Source: Opitutia bacterium | Lineage (GTDB): Bacteria > Verrucomicrobiota > Verrucomicrobiia > Opitutales > Seribacteraceae | Reading direction: 5' to 3' | Length of the DNA: 38,038 nt | NCBI GenBank assembly: GCA_002686835.1 | Contig: NYYP01000029.1 | Coordinates: 1-38,038, forward strand | Shown: positions 17,460 to 25,924 of the stretch, one piece after another | Layout: every line of letters starts with the position of its first letter | Numbering within the stretch: the stretch's first letter is position 1 | The notes under the pieces: generated by a model | Databases searched by the model: none | What the model saw: the letters and a program-made list of their open reading frames with translations, nothing else | What the model was told of the DNA's origin: nothing | Position numbers and translations under genes: made by a program

Positions 17460-18119
17460 ATGACCCATCGGCAAAGACTCTTTAGTGCCCTCCTTGTAGT
17501 GGTAACCTATGTTCAGAGTCTTCCCGCCATGGAGTTTGATTTCCAACCACTTTCTTCGCTTTGCCGAATAGAAGTTAATCTATCTACAGGGTTTGGGAAA
17601 AGAAGTATTAGTGGAACATTTGGCAGACTTTCCGGTTTCTTCCACTTTTTTCCGGAAAAGCCAGAATCTTCCAATGGTAAAATTGTTCTGGCATCTCGAT
17701 CCTTACGATTTGGACATCCGAAGGTTGACTATGACACTCACGCACCTGATTGGCTAAACTCGGCCGAATTTCCTGAGATATCTTTTCATTGCAATAGCCT
17801 TAAGGATTTCTCCTGGCATGGAACAGAACTAAGAGCAGAAGCTGATGGGGTCTTATCGATAAAAGGAATTCAAAAGTCTATCTCTATACCTTTGTCGATT
17901 CGTTATCTCAGGGGAGAAAGACGGAAGTACGAAGGATACCCAGGCGATCTTCTTAAAATCCAAGGACTTCTCAGCATATCCCGATCTCAGTTCGGGATTG
18001 CATCAGGTGATTTTCTTAGTTCGGTTATGGAAAATGTGGAAATTGAGGTATCAGTAATTGGTGCATCACAGAAAGTCAGACCTCTTCTGCATTCCCGGTT
18101 ATTTCTAAAAAATCCTTAA
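17460..18119 (+). CDS. YceI-like periplasmic lipocalin-fold protein
   Basis: This 219-residue protein has a signal peptide (about 1-23, hydrophobic 'LFSALLVVVTYVQSLPA'). The body has YceI-family features: 'SGTFGRLSG', 'DTHAPDWLNSAEFPEISFHC' (the family's D-x-H-x-x-x-W-L-x-A-x-x-x-P pattern), 'ADGVLSIKGIQKSISIPL' and 'FGIASGDFL'. YceI proteins are beta-barrel binders of isoprenoid-type lipids, and the precise role varies. The gene is divergent from the TonB-dependent receptor and shares the intergenic palindrome, so joint metal control is possible. There is an extended sequon at N40 (E-V-N-L-S). Confidence 0.85.
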   Translation: MTHRQRLFSALLVVVTYVQSLPAMEFDFQPLSSLCRIEVNLSTGFGKRSISGTFGRLSGFFHFFPEKPESSNGKIVLASRSLRFGHPKVDYDTHAPDWLNSAEFPEISFHCNSLKDFSWHGTELRAEADGVLSIKGIQKSISIPLSIRYLRGERRKYEGYPGDLLKIQGLLSISRSQFGIASGDFLSSVMENVEIEVSVIGASQKVRPLLHSRLFLKNP

Positions 18120-18150
18120 TCAGGTTTATCTTTGTTGGGTGAAAAGAAAA

Positions 18151-18861
18151 TTAGTCATCCCCTCCCCCAGCAAAACTCATTAAAACTTGGAGAATATAGA
18201 AAAATAGCAGGGCGACGGAAGAAAAGAGTGCAAGAGAAGCAGCTACATGCTGGTTTGGGGAGTAGTGGTGCAAAATATTGGAGGTAGTGTAAAGGACAGA
18301 ACCCGCAGCAAAAAGAACCATTACCGATGCGAAAATCAAACCCAGTGAAAATCCGAAAATCATACTGCAGACAATAAATCCAAGAGCAACAAAACCACCG
18401 ATTGAAAGAATGCCTCTCATGAAGGAGAAATCTTTGCGGGTAATAAATACAGTAGCTGTTATTCCACCGACCAGCAAAAGAGTCATCAGACCAGCAGTTG
18501 GAATAAGACCGGAACCTCCAAACATGGTCGCTACAAATAACAAAGGAAGAAAGACAATGGCCTCTGCTATGACAAATAAACCTAGCCCAAGGTACTGCAT
18601 TTGTTCGGAATTTTCAGAGCGGGCAAGTTTATCCGCCATGTATCCCACAGCCATGAAAAGGCCCAAAACGATCAACCAACTAAACCCACTGGTCATACTC
18701 ATGGCCAATTTTGCGGCGAAAGGAGCGTTAACCAAATAATACTCTAATCCAATAAACGCAAATAATGCACCCGCTAGGTGGGCATAAGTGCGTCGTATGA
18801 AGGCCGCACGATCAGCGGCAGGGCTTTGGGCAGCGGATAAAGTAAATACTTGTTCTTTCAT
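18151..18861 (-). CDS. BI-1/YccA family (Bax inhibitor-1-like) membrane protein
   Basis: This 236-residue protein has seven predicted membrane segments. It begins with a soluble 'SPAADRAAFIRRTYAHLAGALFAFIGLEYYL', typical of the family start, and ends with 'LALFSSVALLFFYILQVLMSFAGGGDD', where the final acidic residues match the conserved C-terminal Asp pair. Bacterial members (YccA, YbhL, BsYetJ) are proton-sensitive cation leak channels or FtsH modulators. It is convergent with the YceI gene and divergent from the M3 peptidase gene. The role in this organism is not determined. Confidence 0.9.
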   Translation of the reverse strand: MKEQVFTLSAAQSPAADRAAFIRRTYAHLAGALFAFIGLEYYLVNAPFAAKLAMSMTSGFSWLIVLGLFMAVGYMADKLARSENSEQMQYLGLGLFVIAEAIVFLPLLFVATMFGGSGLIPTAGLMTLLLVGGITATVFITRKDFSFMRGILSIGGFVALGFIVCSMIFGFSLGLIFASVMVLFAAGSVLYTTSNILHHYSPNQHVAASLALFSSVALLFFYILQVLMSFAGGGDD

Positions 18862-18929
18862 AATTTATGTTAGTTGAATCCTCAGAGTATAGAGTATTTC
18901 TCATTTCTACAAGCAGATGTGATTGTAAT

Positions 18930-18954
18930 AATCTAAAGAGAGTTGCTTTAGATT
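18930..18954. promoter_or_regulatory. 9-bp inverted repeat between divergent genes
   Basis: AATCTAAAG (18930-18938) and CTTTAGATT (18946-18954) are perfect reverse complements with a 7-base spacer. The site lies between the divergent BI-1 and M3 peptidase genes. There is no T-run, so an operator is more likely than a terminator. The role is unproven. Confidence 0.45.
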
Positions 18955-19020
18955 GCTTTGATCCGCTCGTCCTTTAGTTTGTCCAAATTTCCACAATCTC
19001 AAGTCAGCCAATTTTAAATC

Positions 19021-21138
19021 ATGTCAGAACATCCCTTTTTAGATCGCGAGGATCATCCAACCTGGTCAAAACTTTCCCCCGATCGAATCAAGCCTGAAAT
19101 TACGATTGCTTTGGAACGATCAGAGCAAAACCTATCCACTATCCGCAAACTTGAACCCGGAGAGCATACCTTCGCCAACACAATAAAAGCTCTGGAACAA
19201 GCGACTCTCGATCTCAATCATGCGTGGGGGTTGGTTTCTCACTTGGATTCTGTCTGTAATTCCAAAGAGCTCAGGAGTGCTCATAATGAAATGCTTCCCA
19301 AGGTATCTGCCTTTTGGGCCAATATTTCTTTGGACCCAAAACTTTGGATGGCTGTTCTTTCATTTTCGGAATCCGAGGAAGCCAAAACCTTGGCTCCTAT
19401 TGATAAAAGATTGCTCGACGAAACATTGGCAGACTTTCGCGATGAAGGTGCAGATTTACCGACCGAAAAAAAGGTGCGTTTAGAAAAATTGTCCTCCGAA
19501 CTTGCTCAGACAACTCAGAAGTTTTCTGAACAGGTATTGGATGCGACCAACGCCTGGCAACTTGTGGTCCGGAGTGAAACAAAGCTTAAAGGCCTCCCAG
19601 AGACAGCTAAGGATGCAGCACGTTTAACCGCCATCGAAAAACTTGGGCAAGAAGAAGGGAAAAATGCCTGGGTGTTTACCTTGCAAGCCCCTTCCCTCAC
19701 ACCGGCCCTGCAGTATTTAGACGATAATGAATTGCGCAGGGAAATATGGGTTGCCAGTGACGAACTGGGCTGTAGTGATCCATACGACAATCAAAAACTC
19801 GTTTCTGAAATTCTTAGATTAAGGCAGGAAAAAGCAGAACTTCTTGGCAAGCCAGATTTTTCGGAAGTTGCACTATCGCGCAGAATGGCAAAATGCGGAA
19901 AAAATGCGGATGATTTCATATCCGATCTCCACCAAAAAACTCTTCCTTTTTTTACGAATGAAAATAAGGAACTGGAAGCGTTTAAGGCAGAAAAGACCGG
20001 CAGCGATTTTGGCCTCCTTCAGCCTTGGGAAGTTGGCTATTGGGCAGAAAAGCTCAAAAAAGAACGCTACGATTTCGATGACGAAGACCTACGTCCATAT
20101 TTCCCCATTCAATCAGTGCTCGATGGAATGTTTAACTTGGTCACAAGAGTTTTTGGGCTAAAAATTCTTGAACGACCCACCGTTTTCGAAGGCAAGAGTT
20201 GTCAGCAAATTGATTCTTCTGAACAACCGGTGGAAGTATGGCACCCGGATGTCCACTTTTATGATCTTTTCGACTCATCCAGCAATAGATTACTTGGTTC
20301 ATTCTATGCAGACTGGCATCCACGATCGAGCAAACGGGCGGGTGCATGGATGAACTACTTAAAGACTGCAGAGCCTGATGAAAGGGGAGAACGATCGCCA
20401 CACCTTGGCCTGATCTGCGGAAATCTGACCGCCCCTACCCCAAACAAAGCAGCATTGCTTACGCATTACGAAGTGGAAACTATTTTTCATGAATTTGGGC
20501 ATCTGCTGCACCATCTTTGTGGAGAAGTACCGCACCGAAGTCTTAACGGGGTAAATGTCGCCTGGGACTTCGTTGAACTTCCTTCCCAAATTATGGAAAA
20601 TTGGTGCTGGGAAAGGGAAAGCTTGGATTTGTTTGCCAGACATCACGAAACCAATGAACCCATTCCGGAAGATCTTTTCACCAAAATGATAAGGGCTAAA
20701 AACTTTATGGCTGGAAATGCGATGATGAGACAACTTGCTTTTTCCAAGCTCGACTTGGTTTTACACCGCTCACTAGCAAAAGATCCACCTGAAGATATCG
20801 AAGAGTCATTGCAGGAACTATTACAAGAATATTTCCCGAAGCGTAAGACCAGACCACATACAATCGCAATGCGCTTCAGTCATTTATTTGGTAATCCTAT
20901 GGGTTATGCGACCGCCTACTACTCATACAAGTGGGCAGAGGTCTTGGATGCCGATGCATTTACCCGCTTCAGGAAGGAAGGTATCATGAACTCAGATACG
21001 GGCCATGCATTTCGGGATTGTATTCTCAGTAAAGGAAATTCCCGACCGGCAGACGAATTATTCCAAGATTTTATGGGTCGTCCACCAGATTCAAATGCCC
21101 TGCTCATCCGCAGTGGACTCGCCAAGGCGAACAACTAA
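19021..21138 (+). CDS. prlC: M3-family oligopeptidase (oligopeptidase A-like)
   Basis: This 705-residue cytoplasmic zinc metallopeptidase degrades short peptides, including cleaved signal peptides. The zinc motif H490-E-F-G-H494 lies in 'TIFHEFGHLLHHL', and the third ligand is E519 in 'FVELPSQIMENW', matching the M3 pattern E-x-P-S-Q-x-x-E. Length, the N-terminal helical region and the late 'YYSYKWAEVLDADAF' all fit oligopeptidase A/PrlC rather than the shorter PepF. It starts a plus-strand run with the next three genes (15 bases to the next). The specific symbol is less certain than the family. Confidence 0.92.
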   Translation: MSEHPFLDREDHPTWSKLSPDRIKPEITIALERSEQNLSTIRKLEPGEHTFANTIKALEQATLDLNHAWGLVSHLDSVCNSKELRSAHNEMLPKVSAFWANISLDPKLWMAVLSFSESEEAKTLAPIDKRLLDETLADFRDEGADLPTEKKVRLEKLSSELAQTTQKFSEQVLDATNAWQLVVRSETKLKGLPETAKDAARLTAIEKLGQEEGKNAWVFTLQAPSLTPALQYLDDNELRREIWVASDELGCSDPYDNQKLVSEILRLRQEKAELLGKPDFSEVALSRRMAKCGKNADDFISDLHQKTLPFFTNENKELEAFKAEKTGSDFGLLQPWEVGYWAEKLKKERYDFDDEDLRPYFPIQSVLDGMFNLVTRVFGLKILERPTVFEGKSCQQIDSSEQPVEVWHPDVHFYDLFDSSSNRLLGSFYADWHPRSSKRAGAWMNYLKTAEPDERGERSPHLGLICGNLTAPTPNKAALLTHYEVETIFHEFGHLLHHLCGEVPHRSLNGVNVAWDFVELPSQIMENWCWERESLDLFARHHETNEPIPEDLFTKMIRAKNFMAGNAMMRQLAFSKLDLVLHRSLAKDPPEDIEESLQELLQEYFPKRKTRPHTIAMRFSHLFGNPMGYATAYYSYKWAEVLDADAFTRFRKEGIMNSDTGHAFRDCILSKGNSRPADELFQDFMGRPPDSNALLIRSGLAKANN

Positions 21139-21153
21139 TCCGCTTTCTGCTCT

Positions 21154-21558
21154 ATGTCAACCAAACCACAAGTTCTCGCATGGATCACCTGTGATAGTGT
21201 CTATGTTGATCCAGCCACTGGCAAACATACCTTACTCGGAATCTTTTCGAGCCTACGAGCCAAGGAATTCCCGGTCGTTCATCCACGAATGGTCTGGTTT
21301 CTTTCCTTTTCCGACCTGACGACGGGTAAGCACCAACTAAAAATGACCATTGGTTTGCCCATGGCAGAAGAGGAACCACGTACCATTATAAACCGAGAAT
21401 TTGAATCTCCAGGACCACAGCACCGGATCAACCTGATCAATGACATACATCGTCTAAAATTTGAGGAACCTGGAAATTACTCCATTCTTATCGAAATTGA
21501 CGATCAAGTTGTGCTGGCAAGCACTTTTCCGATCATTGCTGTAAACATGCCCTCCTAG
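21154..21558 (+). CDS. Small conserved protein, DUF6941-like
   Basis: This 134-residue soluble protein has no signal peptide or membrane span. The pattern is 'VDPATGKHTLLGIFSSLRAKEFPVVHPRMVWFL', then 'TTGKHQLKM', then a beta-rich end 'FEEPGNYSILIEIDD'. This resembles the DUF6941 group of small beta-sandwich proteins, which I recall without being able to check. No function is known. It begins 15 bases after the oligopeptidase stop, so it is probably cotranscribed. Confidence 0.7.
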   Translation: MSTKPQVLAWITCDSVYVDPATGKHTLLGIFSSLRAKEFPVVHPRMVWFLSFSDLTTGKHQLKMTIGLPMAEEEPRTIINREFESPGPQHRINLINDIHRLKFEEPGNYSILIEIDDQVVLASTFPIIAVNMPS

Positions 21559-21620
21559 GCAGAAAATTGCGTGAGCTTGTCCCTTGCATCGATCCATCCA
21601 AAAATATATTTCTTTACTTT

Positions 21621-22562
21621 ATGCCTGATTTAATCGCATCTGATTCTGCCGAATCTGCACCCCTCTTGGTGGTTGGTTCGGTTGCTTTTGATAATGTCAT
21701 CACACCCCAAGCGGAAAAGGAAAGAATTCTTGGTGGGGCGGCTTCTTACTGTTCCTTTGCTGCTAGTTATTATTCCCCTGTACGAATGGTAGGAGTGGTC
21801 GGAAATGATTTCGGCGAGTCGGACATGGATCGGCTACGGGCCCGGGGAATCGACCTGGAAGGAGTGCAGCGGGATGAGTCAGGCCCTACTTTTTTCTGGA
21901 AAGGGAAGTACCATGAAAACTTCAACCGTCGGGACACCCTAGATATTCGCCTAAATGTTTTTGAAAATTTCCGGCCTGATCTGCCCCAGTCCTATATCGA
22001 TTCCGAATTTGTTCTTCTAGGCAATATCCATCCAGCCCTTCAATCCCATGTGCTCGATCAATTATCTGGAAATTCCTTTGTCCTTGCCGATACCATCGAT
22101 CTCTGGATTGAGACCGAGCGGGAGGCCTTGCTTTCTTTGATTAAAAAAGTCAGCCTTTTTGTAATTAATGATTCTGAGGCCGAGGAATTGACTGGTGAAA
22201 CCAATGTTATTCTAGCAGGGAATAAACTTCGTCAAATGGGGCCAGGCAGTGTGATTGTCAAAAAAGGGGAACATGGGGCGGTCCTATTTCATGAAGATGG
22301 AATGTTCGCTCTACCAGCCTATCCCGTTACTCAACTCCACGACCCTACCGGTGCGGGTGATTCGTTTGCCGGTGCATTGATTGGTCGCTTGGCATCCCGT
22401 AATAGTTCCGACTTCTCCGCAATCAAGGAAGCCATGCTTTATGCCACCTGCACCGCCAGTTTGACGGTTGAAGCATTTGGGTGCGACCGTTTGGAATCGG
22501 CTGGAAAAGCTGTTATCGAGGAGAGGGTTGAATCCCTCAAGCAACTCATTTCCTTTACCTGA
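21621..22562 (+). CDS. PfkB/ribokinase-family sugar kinase
   Basis: This protein has 313 residues from the ATG at 21621. An in-frame TTG at 21567 would add 18 residues, but the protein aligns naturally from '[12 protein letters not shown]'. The PfkB fold is shown by '[14 protein letters not shown]' (substrate loop), 'VGVVGNDFG', '[12 protein letters not shown]', '[13 protein letters not shown]' and the catalytic anion-hole motif '[12 protein letters not shown]'. It would phosphorylate a sugar or nucleoside with ATP in the cytoplasm. Residues for a specific substrate are not evident, so no symbol is given. The end overlaps possible early starts of the next gene. Confidence 0.87.
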   Translation: MPDLIASDSAESAPLLVVGSVAFDNVITPQAEKERILGGAASYCSFAASYYSPVRMVGVVGNDFGESDMDRLRARGIDLEGVQRDESGPTFFWKGKYHENFNRRDTLDIRLNVFENFRPDLPQSYIDSEFVLLGNIHPALQSHVLDQLSGNSFVLADTIDLWIETEREALLSLIKKVSLFVINDSEAEELTGETNVILAGNKLRQMGPGSVIVKKGEHGAVLFHEDGMFALPAYPVTQLHDPTGAGDSFAGALIGRLASRNSSDFSAIKEAMLYATCTASLTVEAFGCDRLESAGKAVIEERVESLKQLISFT

Positions 22563-22602
22563 AAAGAATAAGGATTGCTGGATTTCACCTCAACCTTCAC
22601 CT

Positions 22603-24855
22603 TTGCCTGCCCATTTGCTTGGGACCATTATCTTAAGCTTTTTTCTTGCGTGTTCCAGCGAGGATGTTGCTTCTCACAAACAAACCATTCCTACTCATTC
22701 CTCTATGCGTTCTGAATTGCCAAGCCCTGAGGAAATTGCCGGGTTGCCAAATGATGGGGGACCTGAGTTTAACCGATTAATTTTTGAAAGTAGCCCCTAT
22801 TTACTCCAGCACGCCCGTAATCCAATCGATTGGCGAGCGTGGGGGGAGGAAGCTTTGCACTTGGCAAAAGTTGAGAACAAACCGATCTTTCTTTCCATCG
22901 GATATACCACCTGTCACTGGTGCCATGTAATGGAACGAGAATCCTTCGAAGACCCCGAGGTCGCACGGTTACTCAATGAAAATTATGTCTGTATTAAAGT
23001 GGACCGTGAGGAAAGGCCTGACCTCGACAATGTTTACATGTCAGTCACTCAAATGATGACTGGGCGGGGCGGATGGCCCATGACCGTGATTATGTCACCC
23101 CAGAAAATTCCTTTTTTTGCTGGGACCTACTTTCCTAAAGCCTCCATGCTCCAACTTCTCCCTCACTTTTCACAAATATGGAAGGAAGAACCTAAAAAAG
23201 TGGATAAAATTGGACATGCAATCATCGATAACCTGAAGAAAGCTCAGGCAACACAGCCCGGAGGCGATCTCAACGCCACCCATCTGGACCGATGCTTTGA
23301 ATCTTTATCTGTCGCATATGATCCCGTGCACGGTGGATTCGGACAGGAGCCAAAATTTCCCACTCCCCATGCCCTGTCATTCTTGCTCCGTTATTACCAA
23401 AGAACTGGCGAAGAAAGGGCTCTCACTATGGTTACCCATACCCTCCGAAAAATTCGTTTGAGCGGTACATACGATCAGATTGGATGGGGTATCCACCGCT
23501 ACTCAACCGATAGTGAATGGCTACTGCCCCACTTTGAAAAAATGCTCTACGATCAGGCACTGTTCTCCATCGCCTGTTTGGAAACATTTCAGATCACTAA
23601 AAATTCTTTTTTTCAACAGGCTTGCGAGGACACACTGGCGTATGTTGACCGCGAGTTATCCTCGCCCGCAGGGGGCTTTTACTCAGCAGAAGATGCTGAC
23701 AGTGAGGGAGAAGAAGGAAAGTTTTATTTATGGAACGTCGATGAGATTGTCACAGTTTTGGGAGAGAAGGATGCAAATCTTTTCATCCAAGTATACCAGT
23801 GTGAAACTCAGGGAAATTATTTTGACGAATCCACTCGTGAAAAAACCGGATCAAATATCCCCCACCTTACTCAGACTTTTTCTGAATCTGCCCAATCGGA
23901 CGGTCAGGATTCCAGGGAATTATCTGCTCGAATGGAAAAAATTCGGGCCCAACTATTTGAATACAGGGAAAAAAGGGTGCATCCCCAACTTGATGACAAG
24001 GTATTGACGGATTGGAACGGACTAATGATCTCTGCATTCGCCCGTGCGGCACAGGCATTTGATGACCAAAGGTACAGTGACCGGGCCAAACAAGCAGCAG
24101 ATTTCTGCCTCACCGAACTTCGCCAAGCAGATGGCAGATTACTAAAGCGATGGAGGTTAGGAAAAGCCGGCCTTCCTGCTCACCTGGAGGACTATGCCTT
24201 CTTTGCCCAGGGACTGCTTGATCTATACGAAACAGTGCACGATCCAGAATATCTTAAACAAGCCAAAAAACTCATTGATATGACCCGGGATCTTTTTGAA
24301 GACAGGGAGAGTGGTGGCTTTTTCCTGACTGCCAGGGATGGGGAAAAACTTTTGACGCGACCCAAGGAAATTTACGATGGTGCGATTCCCTCCGGTAACT
24401 CAATCATGGCACTGAACCTTGCCCGCATTTGGAAGATGACTGGCGATGAGCAATACAAACAGTGTTTAAACCTATGCTTTTCTGCCTTTTCCGGTTTTTT
24501 AACAACTAACCCATCAGGAGCGGAAAACTTTCTTCACGCCCTTGCTTTTATACTTCACCCTCCCCATGAAATCCTCATTCATGGAGACAGGGAAAATGTG
24601 CTCACCCATTCCATACTCAAAGAGGTTAAAGAGCACTTTCTCCCCTTTAAAACACTCCTTCATTTATCAAACTCCGGGCAAAACCCTAACCTTCTCAAAA
24701 TGGCTCCATATCTTTCCGCATATTCATCTGTCCAAAAGCCGACTTTTTTTCTTTGCCAGGATTATCAATGCGAACAACCAAGAACAGACCTGTCTGAGAT
24801 TAAGCAGGTTTTGGAAAAATTAAAAGAAGCCGGTAAAAAAGGTCCCGCTGAATAG
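22603..24855 (+). CDS. DUF255 thioredoxin-fold protein (YyaL/SSP411 family), probable lipoprotein
   Basis: Residues about 70-200 are a thioredoxin-like DUF255 domain with '[13 protein letters not shown]', the C104-H-W-C107-H active-site-like motif, '[14 protein letters not shown]', '[11 protein letters not shown]' and 'FAGTYFPK'. The rest is an (alpha/alpha)6 glycosidase-like barrel ('[13 protein letters not shown]', '[12 protein letters not shown]', '[11 protein letters not shown]', '[14 protein letters not shown]'). Relatives include bacterial YyaL and human SPATA20; the reaction is unknown. An in-frame hydrophobic stretch ending 'FFLAC-SSE' is a lipobox, so I take the TTG at 22603 as start (750 residues). 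Other options are TTG 22528, TTG 22468 (overlapping the kinase gene) and ATG 22705, which would drop the lipobox. It is convergent with the ArsR-methyltransferase gene, 8 bases apart. Confidence 0.88.
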   Translation: MPAHLLGTIILSFFLACSSEDVASHKQTIPTHSSMRSELPSPEEIAGLPNDGGPEFNRLIFESSPYLLQHARNPIDWRAWGEEALHLAKVENKPIFLSIGYTTCHWCHVMERESFEDPEVARLLNENYVCIKVDREERPDLDNVYMSVTQMMTGRGGWPMTVIMSPQKIPFFAGTYFPKASMLQLLPHFSQIWKEEPKKVDKIGHAIIDNLKKAQATQPGGDLNATHLDRCFESLSVAYDPVHGGFGQEPKFPTPHALSFLLRYYQRTGEERALTMVTHTLRKIRLSGTYDQIGWGIHRYSTDSEWLLPHFEKMLYDQALFSIACLETFQITKNSFFQQACEDTLAYVDRELSSPAGGFYSAEDADSEGEEGKFYLWNVDEIVTVLGEKDANLFIQVYQCETQGNYFDESTREKTGSNIPHLTQTFSESAQSDGQDSRELSARMEKIRAQLFEYREKRVHPQLDDKVLTDWNGLMISAFARAAQAFDDQRYSDRAKQAADFCLTELRQADGRLLKRWRLGKAGLPAHLEDYAFFAQGLLDLYETVHDPEYLKQAKKLIDMTRDLFEDRESGGFFLTARDGEKLLTRPKEIYDGAIPSGNSIMALNLARIWKMTGDEQYKQCLNLCFSAFSGFLTTNPSGAENFLHALAFILHPPHEILIHGDRENVLTHSILKEVKEHFLPFKTLLHLSNSGQNPNLLKMAPYLSAYSSVQKPTFFLCQDYQCEQPRTDLSEIKQVLEKLKEAGKKGPAE

Positions 24856-24863
24856 GCCCAGTG

Positions 24864-25790
24864 TTAGGCTTTTTCGGCCGTAGCCAGCAGAGTCTCAAAA
24901 AAAGGTTTTTTCTTTTCCTTTGCCACAATCTCCACTTTAGCTCCACGAAATCCAGCATCACCAATCATTCGGTATAGTTCATTCTGCCCAAATCCCATCC
25001 AGTGATCCCCATATAATTCACGGGCTTTTTCAAACTGGTGCTTTTTTAAATCTATTACAATTAATTGTCCACCCGGCTTGAGGACACGAAATGCTTCAGC
25101 CAATGCAACTTCTGGTTTCTGAGCGTGGTGCAAAGATTGACTCATTAGAGCAAGGTCCACGCTTTTGGAAGAGAGGGGGACTTTTTCTAAATCTCCATAT
25201 TTATATTCCAAATTGGACAATCCTTTTCTCTTGGCTAAATCGGTTCCTAACCGGACCATACTCTTGGAACTGTCCACACAAATTACTTTCTTCGCCCGTT
25301 CAGCAAGAAGTTGAGAAATCATGCCCTCTCCGGCCCCTAAGTCGACGATAGTAATGGGCGGAACCAAGCGGAAAAGAAAATGCCCGATAGCCTCCCAAGT
25401 TCTGCCAGGAACATAATTTTTGCCCAACCGTTCTGCGACCTCATCAAAATACCGCTCAGATTCCCGCCTTCTACGGTCTACAATGCGGGCAAGGGCTGAC
25501 TGGTCACTTTCCCAAAACTCCTCGTCCGATTCCTCTGATAAGGCCATGCGTATAAAACCGTAGTTCGAGCATACCTCATCCCGCAAAGCGTAATAGGTAC
25601 GCTTTCCGTCCTTTCGATCGGAAACCAGGTTATTTCTCCTCAACAAACCAAGATGTGAGGAAATCCGGGACTGGCCCATTTCCAAGATTTCCTGCAATTC
25701 CGCCACGGATAATTCCTCCTGCCCAAGCAGGCGCAACATGCGCAGCCGAGTGGAATCAGAGAGTACCTGCAGAACCTCGGTAATTTTCAT
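24864..25790 (-). CDS. ArsR-type regulator fused to SAM-dependent methyltransferase
   Basis: This protein has 308 residues. Residues 1-80 form an ArsR winged helix ('LSDSTRLRMLRLLGQEELSVAELQ', recognition helix 'GQSRISSHLGLLRRNNLV', wing 'DGKRTYYAL'). Residues about 140-290 form a class I methyltransferase with motif I VDLGAGEG (149-156), 'VICVDSSKSM', 'LALMSQSLHHAQ' and 'LKPGGQLIVIDL'. Fusions of this type are known in several phyla and are thought to sense S-adenosylmethionine or act in methylation. The target is unknown here. The ArsR metal-site Cys (C-x-C in helix 3) is absent, so metal sensing is unlikely. An imperfect inverted repeat starts directly upstream of the ATG, which suggests autoregulation. 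Confidence 0.88.
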   Translation of the reverse strand: MKITEVLQVLSDSTRLRMLRLLGQEELSVAELQEILEMGQSRISSHLGLLRRNNLVSDRKDGKRTYYALRDEVCSNYGFIRMALSEESDEEFWESDQSALARIVDRRRRESERYFDEVAERLGKNYVPGRTWEAIGHFLFRLVPPITIVDLGAGEGMISQLLAERAKKVICVDSSKSMVRLGTDLAKRKGLSNLEYKYGDLEKVPLSSKSVDLALMSQSLHHAQKPEVALAEAFRVLKPGGQLIVIDLKKHQFEKARELYGDHWMGFGQNELYRMIGDAGFRGAKVEIVAKEKKKPFFETLLATAEKA

Positions 25791-25818
25791 TATCTGAGGT
25801 TGTAAAGTCCCTCGGATA
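25791..25818. promoter_or_regulatory. Inverted repeat abutting the ArsR-methyltransferase start
   Basis: TATCTGAGG (25791-25799) and CCTCGGATA (25810-25818) pair at eight of nine positions across a ten-base spacer. The first arm touches the start codon of the regulator gene. This position and symmetry fit an autoregulatory operator, but no binding evidence exists. Confidence 0.4.
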
Positions 25819-25924
25819 TTACCGCAATGGCAATCCCATTATACGAGATGAAAAAGAAGGTAAAGCAAAGCAACAGCTTAGAGGAAATAACTATACCAAC
25901 CTGCCTGCCAGATTAGCAACGAGC

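Noticed and set aside
21567-21620. TTG start for the PfkB kinase adding 18 residues
   Set aside because: The extra residues are not part of the fold and the ATG at 21621 gives the usual family N-terminus.
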